DNA of 64,000 nt. Source: Pseudoalteromonas gelatinilytica (GTDB taxonomy: Bacteria; Pseudomonadota; Gammaproteobacteria; Enterobacterales; Alteromonadaceae). The DNA lies in the NCBI RefSeq assembly GCF_001641615.1, contig NZ_LRRU01000011.1, forward strand, positions 62,001 through 126,000, given 5' to 3'. A program made the position numbers and the translations under genes. The first letter of the stretch is position 1. Every line of letters begins with the position of its first letter. Positions 16,594 to 27,574 of this stretch are shown here, one piece after another. The notes beneath the pieces were generated by a model. The model searched no databases. It had not been told where the DNA came from and worked only from the letters and a program-made list of their open reading frames with translations.

Positions 16594-17943
16594 CTAAAAA
16601 TTTAAACTCAGCTGTAAACCTGCAATCAATGCATTCTCAGCATCATTATCACCATTTGGGTCGATGATATACTGAATACTAGGCATTAATTGTATTGCTG
16701 GGGTAACAACATAATTATAATTTAACTCAATCGGGTACTCATGGTCCCTTACGATTACTTCATCATCTGAAAAATTCGCATTGTAAAAGCGCTGAGCATC
16801 ATTAAGCTCATTACTCACACTGTTTCGGCCCACAGCAAAACCTATACGGTCGTGTGGTCTACTGACTAAAGGTGCATCAATATATCCGCCAAACGCCAAA
16901 ACTTCGCCAACAGCACTGACGCTTTGATCTGCGTGAATCATACTCGCAAATATTCGTAAGCCCCCTCCTGACGTGTTTCGAGTTAGCTGTTGTTCAATAT
17001 TAAAATAAAATGCGTTATCAGTATCTTCTGTAGCAACCATATCGGTTGTCGTGCCAGCAGGGTAACCCGCATTATTGACTAGTTTAGTTTTATCTAAACT
17101 GCTGCGGACAACGCCAAATCGATAATCTCCATCTAAACCATTCTTGTATTGGCGTTTATATTCCAGCTCACCGACCAAGGTCGTGCCGTTAACCTCTCCT
17201 GATGTTGTTAATTTCAATCCTTGATTTAATGACATAGTTGCAGGGTTTGCATCATAACTGCCTAGTTTAAAAAGCAAATTATCAGTGACTTTGTATGTTA
17301 GTTGCACCCCTAGAGCACTAAGGGGGTCACCATACCAACTACTACTCAAATAATTGGATGAGCCACCACTACAGAATGTCAGGTGCTGAAAGGCACAACT
17401 CATAGCAAAAAAATCAGCACTTGGGTAAATTCGACCCACTTTAATACTAAGTTGATCTTCAAATAAATGTTGAGTTAGAGAGAATTGAGTTAAACGCGTT
17501 ACATTGCCTCGACCATAAATTTGTTGCGATTGCAGCAAAACGGGCAGATTTGCTTTTTCATTAATAAGCTCGCCATTACGATTAGTAAGCTCCACCTTAA
17601 ATTCGGCACCCGACCAATTAAGTAATTTTTCTAAATTAAAGTAGCCACCGACAAAAAACTGATCGGCATAAGCCGTTTCTGTACTTTCTCCCCCTTTTAA
17701 GTTGTGAGCTGTTTGACTGAAGTAGCCTAAGCGAATATCCACACCTTGCTCTGCTAGCTTATCTCTTGCCCCTAGCCAATCGCCACTTAGATGGCTGTGA
17801 ACATCAAAACTATCATCTGCATAACCTGACTGAGAAGACAGCAACATAATGGCTGCGATAGATTTAAGCCAAGCTACGTTTAAATAGCGTTCACTGCTCC
17901 CTTTCCATATACGGCAAAACTTAGGTTGTTGATTTGTGTTCAT
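16594..17943 (-). CDS. Carbohydrate-selective porin, OprB family
   Basis: Outer-membrane beta-barrel porin for sugars or polyols. ATG 17943 is preceded by GGAGA at 8 bp and gives 449 aa; the longer frame to 18090 adds an unlikely N-terminus. A signal region ends near SSQSGYADD. The family hallmark HLSGDWLGARDKLAEQGVDI begins the mature protein, and the C-terminus ends in LQLSLNF, an outer-membrane insertion signature with terminal Phe. It lies divergent from the NCS1 permease and is probably part of the same polyol uptake system. Confidence 0.88.
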   Translation of the reverse strand: MNTNQQPKFCRIWKGSSERYLNVAWLKSIAAIMLLSSQSGYADDSFDVHSHLSGDWLGARDKLAEQGVDIRLGYFSQTAHNLKGGESTETAYADQFFVGGYFNLEKLLNWSGAEFKVELTNRNGELINEKANLPVLLQSQQIYGRGNVTRLTQFSLTQHLFEDQLSIKVGRIYPSADFFAMSCAFQHLTFCSGGSSNYLSSSWYGDPLSALGVQLTYKVTDNLLFKLGSYDANPATMSLNQGLKLTTSGEVNGTTLVGELEYKRQYKNGLDGDYRFGVVRSSLDKTKLVNNAGYPAGTTTDMVATEDTDNAFYFNIEQQLTRNTSGGGLRIFASMIHADQSVSAVGEVLAFGGYIDAPLVSRPHDRIGFAVGRNSVSNELNDAQRFYNANFSDDEVIVRDHEYPIELNYNYVVTPAIQLMPSIQYIIDPNGDNDAENALIAGLQLSLNF

Positions 17944-18039
17944 ATGCGTGTTCTCCATTTTAATTTGTCCTAACTTGATCAACATCTTAGTATTTAACGC
18001 CCAGCAAAGGGCAAATGACAATATTATGAGCATATTCCT

Positions 18040-18054
18040 AATGCAAGATGCATT
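18040..18054. promoter_or_regulatory. Candidate operator palindrome upstream of the porin
   Basis: AATGCA, AGA, TGCATT: a perfect 6+3+6 palindrome about 100 bp upstream of the porin start. It is a candidate site for the SorC regulator; this is inference only. Confidence 0.3.
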
Positions 18055-18379
18055 TGTCAACATCAAAAAATAGAGCTCAAATTCTAACAAAAAGAAATTA
18101 GAATCTTCGAAAGAGAAATTAAAATGGATAAAACTAATCCTCTTTCATTTGAACGACCCCTCCAGACAAAAAAAACACAAATTAAGGCACTGAAGGGGTT
18201 GATTAAAAAATAACAAATCTTATCAAGCTTAATTTAATGAGGTTTAAATTTGCTAAACAAGTGCAATGACTTCGACTTATTAATAACAATCAGCTGATTA
18301 AATAGACTGGCTCACTAACATTGACAAACAACAAGCGGAATAGGATTATGCCCATGAAGCATAGATTTGCTCAAAACAG

Positions 18380-18400
18380 GCATTTACTTTATGTAAATGC
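18380..18400. promoter_or_regulatory. Candidate operator palindrome upstream of the permease
   Basis: GCATTTAC, TTTAT, GTAAATGC: a perfect 8+5+8 palindrome in the 611-bp divergent region (17944-18554). It is enclosed by a wider inverted pair CCCATGA/TCATGGG (about 18350 and 18414). No gene is seen in this region. It may be a SorC or other regulator site. Confidence 0.4.
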
Positions 18401-18554
18401 TCAATGACAACAATCATGGGCGTGTTGAATTTTGAAATTTTCTATTTATCTAATAAAAAGTTTTAAGTGTTAAACAATGAATACACAAATAAAGATGCAG
18501 TTAAGCTATTTGCTTGCAAATCAGCATGCCTAGAAAGTACTGGGATCGTTACTT

Positions 18555-20267
18555 ATGAATACTGATCATAAAGACCTAAACCACATAGAAGAAGAGCAAT
18601 TACCTATTGCAAAACATAAGCTCAAAGGATGGAGACATTTTTTAGGTTTATACGCAGGTGAGCATGTTGCTGCCACTGAATTTGTATTTGGCGCAACCTT
18701 TGTCGCACTTGGCGCAACCATGACGGATATTCTGCTTGGCTTGCTTATTGGTAATATTCTCGCCGTGCTGAGCTGGACACTAATTACCACCCCAATAGCG
18801 GTTGATACACGCCTGAGCCTATATACGTACCTTCAAAAAATAGCAGGAAACTCAATGACCCGGTTATATAACTGGGCGAACGTCATAATCTTTACGGTTA
18901 TTTCTGCTGCGATGATCACCGTTTCTGCAACGGCTGTTCGCTTTGCACTTGATATTCCCGCGCAATTAAATTGGTATCCAACAAACGCATGGTTTGTCAT
19001 GGTTGTTCTTGCCGTTGGCATTATCGTTGTATTGGTTGCCATGTATGGCTTTAACGCTGTATCGCAATTCTCAGGTATTTGTGCTCCATGGTTATTTGTT
19101 ATGTTCATCAGCGGCCCATTAGTACTCATGCCTGAACTTGCTAATTCTGTCATTGGTGAAACCTCAGTCTCGAGTTGGGGAGACTTCATGCACATTGGCA
19201 GTGTCTCTGTATGGACTGGGTTAGATGCCAATGGTGAGCCAGGCATAGGGCTGTTAGAAGTCATCGGATTCTCTTGGGCAGCAAACACCATCACTCACTT
19301 TGGTTTAATAGACATGGCTCTGCTACGTTACGCGAAGAAAAAAAGCTATGGCTTATGCACATCAGCAGGTATGTTATTTGGTCACTATATCGCTTGGATC
19401 TCTGCTGGTATTATGGGTGCGGGCACCGCGGTTCTTGTGAAAAAGTCGATTACTGAGCTAGATCCAGGCGATGTTGCGTTCCATGCTCTTGGGTTATCTG
19501 GGTTAGTTATTGTTATTGTCGCAGGCTGGACTACAGCAAATGCAAACTTGTACCGAGCAGGTCTTGCTGCACAAGCTATATTTAGTAACCTTTCGCGTAC
19601 CAGAACGACATTTTTAGTGGGTATAGTTACTGTTTTAATTGCCTGCTTTCCATTTGTATTTACTAAGTTACTACCACTTCTTACGTACGCAGGACTTTTA
19701 GTCGTACCTGTAGGCGCTATCGTTTTTGCTGAACACTTTTTGTTTCCAAAGATTGGCCTAACTCGTTATTGGGTTACCTACAAAAAGCTTGAGCATAGCT
19801 CTGCAGCTGTTATTGCGTGGGCACTTGGCCTAGTGTTCGGATTTACATTGAATGCGATCAATATAATGCCATTTTACTACCTTTTCTTACCAACTTGGGT
19901 ATTCAGTATTGTCGTATATATTTTATTAGCAAAACGAAATGGCGCTGCACAGAAGTATCCTGAAGAAGAAGCAGAGCTAGCTAATTTTGATAAAAAAGTA
20001 GAAAGATTTCACGCCGAACAAGCAGCCAATGAGGCTGCATTTATTCTTGATCAACGCCTGTTGACCAAAGTACTCACTACGGTTGCTTGGTTAAGTTTAG
20101 GTGTTACTGTGGCGCTAGCAGCAAATGCCATGTTCAACTCACCAGATGTTGCTTCCTATGAGCACAATAGAACATTATTTTTCAATAGTGGATTCGCTTG
20201 CACCATCATTTATTTCGCGAGTGCGTATTGGGCTATGCAACGTAGAAAACAATTTTCAGCCGTTTAA
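18555..20267 (+). CDS. NCS1-type (purine-cytosine permease family) transporter
   Basis: 570 aa with about 12 hydrophobic segments. The N-terminal AGEHVAATEFVFGATFVALGAT and GFSWAANTITHFGLIDMAL resemble the cytosine-purine/uracil/allantoin NCS1 permeases. The family mostly moves nucleobases, hydantoins or vitamins with cations. Here the gene lies 17 bp upstream of a polyol dehydrogenase and beside a SorC regulator and OprB porin, so a polyol or sugar substrate is inferred from context. A charged segment near residues 455-500 (EEEAELANFDKKVERF) precedes the last two membrane helices. Confidence 0.8.
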   Translation: MNTDHKDLNHIEEEQLPIAKHKLKGWRHFLGLYAGEHVAATEFVFGATFVALGATMTDILLGLLIGNILAVLSWTLITTPIAVDTRLSLYTYLQKIAGNSMTRLYNWANVIIFTVISAAMITVSATAVRFALDIPAQLNWYPTNAWFVMVVLAVGIIVVLVAMYGFNAVSQFSGICAPWLFVMFISGPLVLMPELANSVIGETSVSSWGDFMHIGSVSVWTGLDANGEPGIGLLEVIGFSWAANTITHFGLIDMALLRYAKKKSYGLCTSAGMLFGHYIAWISAGIMGAGTAVLVKKSITELDPGDVAFHALGLSGLVIVIVAGWTTANANLYRAGLAAQAIFSNLSRTRTTFLVGIVTVLIACFPFVFTKLLPLLTYAGLLVVPVGAIVFAEHFLFPKIGLTRYWVTYKKLEHSSAAVIAWALGLVFGFTLNAINIMPFYYLFLPTWVFSIVVYILLAKRNGAAQKYPEEEAELANFDKKVERFHAEQAANEAAFILDQRLLTKVLTTVAWLSLGVTVALAANAMFNSPDVASYEHNRTLFFNSGFACTIIYFASAYWAMQRRKQFSAV

Positions 20268-20284
20268 CTGCTCGGGGGCAAAAC

Positions 20285-21781
20285 ATGAGCGCACTTTCTT
20301 TAAATAACTCAACACTGAGCTCTTTTCCTACATCTATATCAGTGCCGCGTTATAACCGACAATCCCTAAAAGCCGGGATTGTCCATGTTGGTGTGGGCGG
20401 GTTTCACCGCTCTCATCAAGCTTTCTATACTGATAACTACATCAACCATACGGGGGATTTAGGTTGGGGCATATGCGGTATAGGTTTACGCGAGGCTGAT
20501 CGGGCTATTAAACAATCTCTAGAAGCACAAGATTATCTGTACTCTCTATTAGTAAAACACCCAAGTGGCAAAACTGATGTGCAAATAATTGGCTGTTTAA
20601 CCGATTTTCTCTTAGCGCCGGATGATCCAGAAGCTGTTATAAGTAAAATGGCCGCTGAGGAAACCCAGATTGTTTCATTAACAATAACCGAAGGCGGTTA
20701 TAATTATGACCCATCTACCGGCGAGTTCGATTTTTCAAACCCCGATATACAACATGATTTAGCAAACCCAAACAAGCCAAAGCTGATTTTTGGCTACCTT
20801 GCTGCTGCTTTAGATCGCCGCAGAAAGAGTGGTCAAAAACCGTTTACTATTCAGTCTTGTGATAATGTTCAGCACAATGGTGATGTCATACGAAAAATGT
20901 TAGTTACTTACATTAGTTCATATGACTCAGAGCTTGCTGATTGGGTAGCAAGTCAAGTTAGCTTTCCTAATGCAATGGTCGACCGTATTACCCCTGCAAC
21001 CACAGATAAAGATATTGTTCTCGCAGAACAGTTGGGAGTGATTGATTCATGGCCTGTCACCTGTGAGCCTTTTCATCAATGGGTCATCGAGGATAAGTTT
21101 TGCCAACAACGCCCTGCTTGGGAGAAGGTAGGTGCACAAATAGTCAATGATGTAACACCTTATGAAACCATGAAAATTCGCTTACTAAATGCGAGCCATA
21201 CTGTTATGGGAATACTCGGCTCTTTACGTGGTTATCAAACCATAGAGCAAACAATTTCAGATCCCTTATTTGCAACAGTGGTCAGCAGCTTCATGGATAA
21301 CGAAGTAACACCGATTTTAGATGAGGTGCCCGGTATTGACCTAAGTGATTATAAGCGAACGCTGATAGCTCGATTTGCGAACCCTAACATCAAGGACAGC
21401 CTTGCACGAATTTGCTCTCAAAGCGCAAGTAAAGTCTCGACCTTTTTGGTACCTACGCTTGTAAAGAACCTTAAAATTGGTGGAAATACTGCGATTGCTA
21501 ACTTAGTGATTGCAGCTTGGTGCTTATACAGCGACACGCACTCATCTCAACAAGGTCAGCCTTTAGAGGTTATCGATGATTTGGCTGAAACGTTACAGCA
21601 GGCAGCTCATGCATCACGAATATCACCACTCGCTTTTCTCGAGCAACCAAGCATTTTCGGCTCAATTATTGAGAACGAGTCATTTTGTAATGAGTATAAA
21701 TATTACATCAGCAAACTCTATGCGGGAGTAGCGATAGAGCAGATTATGGAAGTGGTGTTAAGTAGTTATAATGCCAAGTAG
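20285..21781 (+). CDS. Polyol dehydrogenase, mannitol 2-dehydrogenase family
   Basis: 498-aa long-chain NAD(P)-dependent dehydrogenase that interconverts a polyol and ketose, e.g. mannitol and fructose. The Rossmann motif is GIVHVGVGGFHRSHQAFYTD, and catalytic residues fall in MKIRLLNASHTVMG (Lys297, Asn302, His305), two positions beyond those of the Pseudomonas fluorescens enzyme. GGGGGC precedes ATG 20285. Fructuronate or arabinitol reduction are alternatives that sequence alone cannot exclude. It is probably cotranscribed with the NCS1 permease and ends at a strong terminator. No fructokinase is nearby. Confidence 0.88.
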   Translation: MSALSLNNSTLSSFPTSISVPRYNRQSLKAGIVHVGVGGFHRSHQAFYTDNYINHTGDLGWGICGIGLREADRAIKQSLEAQDYLYSLLVKHPSGKTDVQIIGCLTDFLLAPDDPEAVISKMAAEETQIVSLTITEGGYNYDPSTGEFDFSNPDIQHDLANPNKPKLIFGYLAAALDRRRKSGQKPFTIQSCDNVQHNGDVIRKMLVTYISSYDSELADWVASQVSFPNAMVDRITPATTDKDIVLAEQLGVIDSWPVTCEPFHQWVIEDKFCQQRPAWEKVGAQIVNDVTPYETMKIRLLNASHTVMGILGSLRGYQTIEQTISDPLFATVVSSFMDNEVTPILDEVPGIDLSDYKRTLIARFANPNIKDSLARICSQSASKVSTFLVPTLVKNLKIGGNTAIANLVIAAWCLYSDTHSSQQGQPLEVIDDLAETLQQAAHASRISPLAFLEQPSIFGSIIENESFCNEYKYYISKLYAGVAIEQIMEVVLSSYNAK

Positions 21782-21806
21782 TATCAGGCAAAGAAAGTTT
21801 AAAAAT

Positions 21807-21832
21807 AAAAAAACCGCCCTAGGGCGGTTTTT
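21807..21832 (+). terminator. Bidirectional terminator between polyol dehydrogenase and secF
   Basis: AAAAAAACCGCCCTAGGGCGGTTTTT-type hairpin with A and T tracts on both sides, between convergent genes. Confidence 0.85.
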
Positions 21833-21846
21833 CTTTGTATCACTGA

Positions 21847-22794
21847 TTAAGGCATTGGATCGAGATCCGCACCTTCTTTTTCAATTACTTCTGGAATTAA
21901 GTCTTCTTTACTTACACCCATTGCAATTGCTACTGCTGAAGCAACGTAAACAGACGAGTAAGTACCGATGAACACACCAAATAGTAACGCAGTTGCGAAA
22001 CCGTGGATTGTTTGACCACCCCATACGAACAATGCAATCAATACTAAAATTGTCGTGATTGAAGTAACTAATGTACGGTTTAACGTCTGCGTTAATGAAA
22101 TATCGATAATTTCAATCGTGTCATCAACACGCACTTTACGGAAGTTTTCACGGATACGGTCAGATACAACGATAGTATCGTTGAGTGAGTAACCGATTAC
22201 CGCCAAGATTGCCGCAAGAATCGTTAAGTCAAACTCAAGACCTAGCACTGAGAATAAACCTAATGTGATGATAACGTCATGTAATAGTGCTGAAACCGCA
22301 CCTACCGCAAATCGCCATTCAAAACGAAACGCAACGTAAATTAAGATACAGATAAGTGCAGTTAACATGGCAAGGCCACCCTGCTCTTTCAGATCTTCAC
22401 CCACACTTGGGCCAACAAATTCGATACGACGCATTTCTACTGTCGGCTCAATTTTTTGCAATGCCGTAATGATTTGGTTACCAATAACTTCTGCTTTAAC
22501 GCCTGCACCTTGCGGTGCAAGACGTACTAAAATCTCTTTACTTGAGCCAAATAGCTGCACCGAGAAATCTTCAAAACCACTTTCTGTGATTGCATCACGT
22601 ACTTGTTTAAGATCGGGTGCTTCTGTAAAGCCTACTTCAACAGCGGTACCGCCAGTAAAGTCGAGACCGAAGTTTAAGCCTTTAGTAAAAAACGATACGA
22701 AAGAAGCCAAAATCAACAAGGTTGATACTGTCATGGCAAACTTACGTAACTTCATAAAGCCGAGTGTTTTACCACCGAGTTTTAAAATTTGCAT
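21847..22794 (-). CDS. secF: Protein translocase subunit SecF
   Basis: 315-aa inner-membrane protein that with SecD uses the proton gradient to drive late steps of Sec export. It has six predicted membrane segments; the LNFGLDFTGGTAVEV periplasmic start and AVIGYSLNDTIVVSDRIREN near the C-terminal half are family hallmarks. The gene follows secD by 8 bp and ends the queA-tgt-yajC-secDF group. Confidence 0.96.
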   Translation of the reverse strand: MQILKLGGKTLGFMKLRKFAMTVSTLLILASFVSFFTKGLNFGLDFTGGTAVEVGFTEAPDLKQVRDAITESGFEDFSVQLFGSSKEILVRLAPQGAGVKAEVIGNQIITALQKIEPTVEMRRIEFVGPSVGEDLKEQGGLAMLTALICILIYVAFRFEWRFAVGAVSALLHDVIITLGLFSVLGLEFDLTILAAILAVIGYSLNDTIVVSDRIRENFRKVRVDDTIEIIDISLTQTLNRTLVTSITTILVLIALFVWGGQTIHGFATALLFGVFIGTYSSVYVASAVAIAMGVSKEDLIPEVIEKEGADLDPMP

Positions 22795-22802
22795 GCTGAC
22801 TC

Positions 22803-24662
22803 CTAAATCGACAACTTCTCAATACGCTTACCGCCAATGAATAAATTGATTACCGCACGGGTACCAACAATGGCTGTAAACATAGAGGTGATAATACCAA
22901 TCGCAAGTGTTACTGCGAAACCAGCAATAGGACCAGTACCCACTGCAAATAGGATCACTGCTGCGATTAGCGTTGTGATGTTAGCATCGAAAATCGTACT
23001 AAATGCGCTGTCGTAACCAAAATGAACAGCTTGTTGCGGGCTACGGCCATCAGCAAGTTCTTCACGAATACGTTCAAAAATAAGTACGTTGGCGTCAACC
23101 GCCATACCTACAGTTAATACGATACCTGCAATACCCGGTAGCGTTAACGCTGCACCTGGGATAAGCGACATTACGCCGACGATTAATACTAGGTTTGCGC
23201 CCAGTGCCAAATTTGCCACCATGCCGAAACCTTTGTAGTAAACAAGCATAAATACAAGTACAAACACAAAACCAAGCACAACCGCAGTCATACCCGCTTC
23301 GATGTTCTCTTGACCTAGGCTTGGACCTACTGTGCGCTCTTCAACAATTTGAATTGGCGCTACAAGTGCACCGGCACGAAGTAATAAACTTAGGTTATGT
23401 GCTTCAGCTGGGTTATCGATACCAGTAATACGGAATGAACGGTCAAGGCGCGCTTGAATCGTCGCTACGTTAATTACTTCTTCCACTTTAATTGGTGGAA
23501 GTGCTTTACCGTTTTCATCTGTTTTACCTGATGGCTTGTATTCAATGAATACCGTTGCCATACGTTTACCGATAGCACGCTTAGTGAACGCATTCATTTT
23601 TGCGCCACCTTTGCTGTCTAGCGTAATGCTAACTTGTGGACGTTGATACTCATCTGTGCCTGATTGCGCACCAGTAATATGACTACCTTCAAGAATGATG
23701 CGTTGCTTAAGTACCACAGGGTAACCTTCACGCGCCATGATCATTTCTGTACCTGGCGGTAAACGACCTTGCAGCGCAGCACTTGCATCTGCGTTTTCGT
23801 CAACTTCGCGGAATTCGAGTGTTGCTGTTGCACCCAGAATTTCTTTTGCACGCGCTGTATCTTGCACACCCGGAAGTTGCACGATGATACGCTCAGCACC
23901 TTGGCGCTGTACGTTAGGCTCTGCAACACCGATTTGGTTAATACGGTTACGGATAATCGTTTCGTTTTGTTTGATAGCGTAGTCACGAATTTCTTTTAAC
24001 TTTTGCTCGCTCATGCTCACGTAAAAAGCATTGTCGCTGCTGCTATCATCAACGTATACGTTTAATGGGTAACGTGTTGATAAGAAACGCTCTGCTGCGC
24101 TTTTATCTTCTTCGTTACGCATTTCAACACGTAATCGCTCGCTATTCGCTACACGGCGAATGGTGCGATAACGTAGTTTTTCTTCACGTAAGTCACTTTT
24201 GAAATCTTGTTCCATTTGCTCAAGCTGAGTATCAACCGCCGTCGCCATGTCGATTTCCATAGTAAAGTGAACACCACCGCTTAAATCTAGGCCTAGTTTC
24301 ATTGGGTTACCACCCAAAGACTTTAACCACTCAGGTTGAGCAGGCGCCATGTTGATTGCTGAGATGTAATCTTCACTAAGGGAATCACGCAGTAGATCTT
24401 GCGCTTTTAGTTGGTCTTCAACATTCTTAAAACGAACGAGGATTTGTCCGTCTTCAAGTTTGCTTGATTTAACAGTAACGTTATGTTCTTTGAGAGTCGC
24501 ATTTACTTTATCGAGTACGCTGAGGTCAGCATCAGTACCTTTAGTGCCCGATACTTGGATGGCCGGGTCACGGCCATACAAGTTAGGTGAGGCATATAAA
24601 ATACCAACGACTAACACAACAAGAACAAGTAAATACTTCCATAATGGAAACTTGTTTAACAC
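22803..24662 (-). CDS. secD: Protein translocase subunit SecD
   Basis: 619-aa inner-membrane translocase subunit with a large periplasmic domain between the first helix and the C-terminal five-helix bundle. The motif [17 protein letters not shown] (about 117-133) and the [18 protein letters not shown] helix pair are clear. Length is typical. It lies between yajC and secF, spaced by 22 and 8 bp. Confidence 0.97.
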   Translation of the reverse strand: MLNKFPLWKYLLVLVVLVVGILYASPNLYGRDPAIQVSGTKGTDADLSVLDKVNATLKEHNVTVKSSKLEDGQILVRFKNVEDQLKAQDLLRDSLSEDYISAINMAPAQPEWLKSLGGNPMKLGLDLSGGVHFTMEIDMATAVDTQLEQMEQDFKSDLREEKLRYRTIRRVANSERLRVEMRNEEDKSAAERFLSTRYPLNVYVDDSSSDNAFYVSMSEQKLKEIRDYAIKQNETIIRNRINQIGVAEPNVQRQGAERIIVQLPGVQDTARAKEILGATATLEFREVDENADASAALQGRLPPGTEMIMAREGYPVVLKQRIILEGSHITGAQSGTDEYQRPQVSITLDSKGGAKMNAFTKRAIGKRMATVFIEYKPSGKTDENGKALPPIKVEEVINVATIQARLDRSFRITGIDNPAEAHNLSLLLRAGALVAPIQIVEERTVGPSLGQENIEAGMTAVVLGFVFVLVFMLVYYKGFGMVANLALGANLVLIVGVMSLIPGAALTLPGIAGIVLTVGMAVDANVLIFERIREELADGRSPQQAVHFGYDSAFSTIFDANITTLIAAVILFAVGTGPIAGFAVTLAIGIITSMFTAIVGTRAVINLFIGGKRIEKLSI

Positions 24663-24684
24663 GTGTGAGTCCTTATTTTTATTG

Positions 24685-25023
24685 TTATAGCGACTTCATA
24701 GTGCCTTTTGGCAATACTGCAGAAACAGCTGATTTTTGAACTGTTACTTCTGCTTGGTCGTTTAATGAAATCACGATGAAGTCTTTGTCATCAGCGATTT
24801 TAGCAATCTTACCTACTAAACCACCTTGCGTTAGTACTTCGTCGCCTTTCGCCATTGCGCTCATTAGGGCTTTATGCTCTTTTACACGCTTAGCTTGTGG
24901 ACGGTAGATTAAGAAATAAAATACCAGACCGAAAATACCCAACATGATTAGCATTTCCATGCCACCACCTGCTGGTGCTGCACCTGCCGCACTTGCGTGG
25001 GCGTTTGAGATGAATAAACTCAT
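24685..25023 (-). CDS. yajC: Sec translocon accessory protein YajC
   Basis: 112-aa single-pass membrane protein of the SecDF-YajC complex. An N-terminal hydrophobic helix ([22 protein letters not shown]) ends in the conserved YRPQAKR, followed by a small beta domain with [14 protein letters not shown]. It sits between tgt and secD. Confidence 0.96.
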   Translation of the reverse strand: MSLFISNAHASAAGAAPAGGGMEMLIMLGIFGLVFYFLIYRPQAKRVKEHKALMSAMAKGDEVLTQGGLVGKIAKIADDKDFIVISLNDQAEVTVQKSAVSAVLPKGTMKSL

Positions 25024-25052
25024 TTCACTTCCTCTTTAATTTTTCTAAAAAT

Positions 25053-26252
<1,200 letters not shown>

Positions 26253-26284
26253 TTATTACTATTAATTGGGCTAAATTCGAAAAT

Positions 26285-26314
26285 AAAAAGCCCAGTTCAA
26301 AAACTGGGCTTTTT
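26285..26314 (-). terminator. Terminator between queA and tgt
   Basis: AAAAAGCCCAGTT, CAA, AACTGGGCTTTTT hairpin, 15 bp after the queA stop. It separates queA from tgt transcriptionally, at least in part. Confidence 0.8.
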
Positions 26315-26328
26315 ATTGGGTATAATCG

Positions 26329-27360
26329 TTATTTGCGCGTTAAGAACATCGCATCGCCATAACTAAAGAAGCGATACTGTTCTTTTATCGCCGTATGATA
26401 AGCACCCATAATGTTATCTTGGCCTGCAAAGGCACTGACTAACATAATCAATGTTGATTCAGGCAAGTGGAAATTTGTTACCATGGCATCAACCACATTG
26501 AACTGATAACCCGGGTAAATAAAGATATCGGTATCACCAAAGTAAGTATCTAATTTGCCGCCGTGCACTTTAGCAGCAGACTCTAATGAGCGAACTGAGG
26601 TAGTACCTACGGCTATTACGCGACCACCTTTCGCTTTCGTTTCGGCTACCGCTTTAACCACATCATCAGGTACTTCAATGTACTCAGAGTGCATAACATG
26701 CTCGTCAACTGAGTCAACACGCACAGGCTGGAATGTACCCGCACCGACATGCAAAGTCACAAACGCCATGTTAATGCCCTTATCTTTTAAGGCCGCCATT
26801 AATTTATCATCAAAATGCAGGCCAGCTGTTGGCGCGGCTACGGCACCTGGCTTTTCACCATAAACTGTTTGATAGCGCTCACGATCTGACTCGTTATCAG
26901 GGCGGTCAATATAAGGTGGTAATGGCATGTGGCCGATGTCGTTTAGGATATCTAGGACATTTTCGTCTTTGGCAAATTCAAGTTCAAAAAGCTCGCCATG
27001 ACGCGCAACCATGGTTGCTTCTGCCTTACCTTCAAGAATGATTTTTGAGCCTGGTTTTGGCGATTTGCTAGCTCGCACATGCGCAAGCACACGGTGCTCG
27101 TCGAGTACGCGCTCAACTAACACCTCAAGCTTACCGCCCGATTCTTTTTGCCCAAACATACGCGCAGGGATCACTTTAGTGTTATTAAAAACTAATAAGT
27201 CATTTTCATTAACAAGCGATAAAATATCACTAAACACTTTATGCTCAAGGTGGCCTGATGGGCCATCAAGCGTCAGTAAACGGCTGCTAGTTCGATCTGC
27301 TTTCGGAAAACGAGCAATTAATTCATCAGGAAGGTCAAAGCTAAAATCAGCTACGCGCAT
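26329..27360 (-). CDS. queA: S-adenosylmethionine:tRNA ribosyltransferase-isomerase
   Basis: 343-aa enzyme that transfers and rearranges the ribosyl group of SAM onto preQ1-tRNA to give epoxyqueuosine. Typical N-terminus [19 protein letters not shown], and motifs [22 protein letters not shown] and [16 protein letters not shown] are present. It starts the queA-tgt group. Confidence 0.96.
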   Translation of the reverse strand: MRVADFSFDLPDELIARFPKADRTSSRLLTLDGPSGHLEHKVFSDILSLVNENDLLVFNNTKVIPARMFGQKESGGKLEVLVERVLDEHRVLAHVRASKSPKPGSKIILEGKAEATMVARHGELFELEFAKDENVLDILNDIGHMPLPPYIDRPDNESDRERYQTVYGEKPGAVAAPTAGLHFDDKLMAALKDKGINMAFVTLHVGAGTFQPVRVDSVDEHVMHSEYIEVPDDVVKAVAETKAKGGRVIAVGTTSVRSLESAAKVHGGKLDTYFGDTDIFIYPGYQFNVVDAMVTNFHLPESTLIMLVSAFAGQDNIMGAYHTAIKEQYRFFSYGDAMFLTRK

Positions 27361-27574
27361 AGAGCATATCTCTCATTAATAAAAACGCGCCAAGTTTACT
27401 CTGATACGCCCACCACCTCAAGCAAAGCCCTGTGCCAACATCGTACAAGCTTAAAGGATTACAAACTTAAGTACTTATTAACCGCTTTTGGGGAAAGTTT
27501 GCTTGTAGATTAGGCAAAATGTCATTATTCTAGCTTATTCACTAAACATGGTTTAAGTAAGAGGTAGTAGCGCC

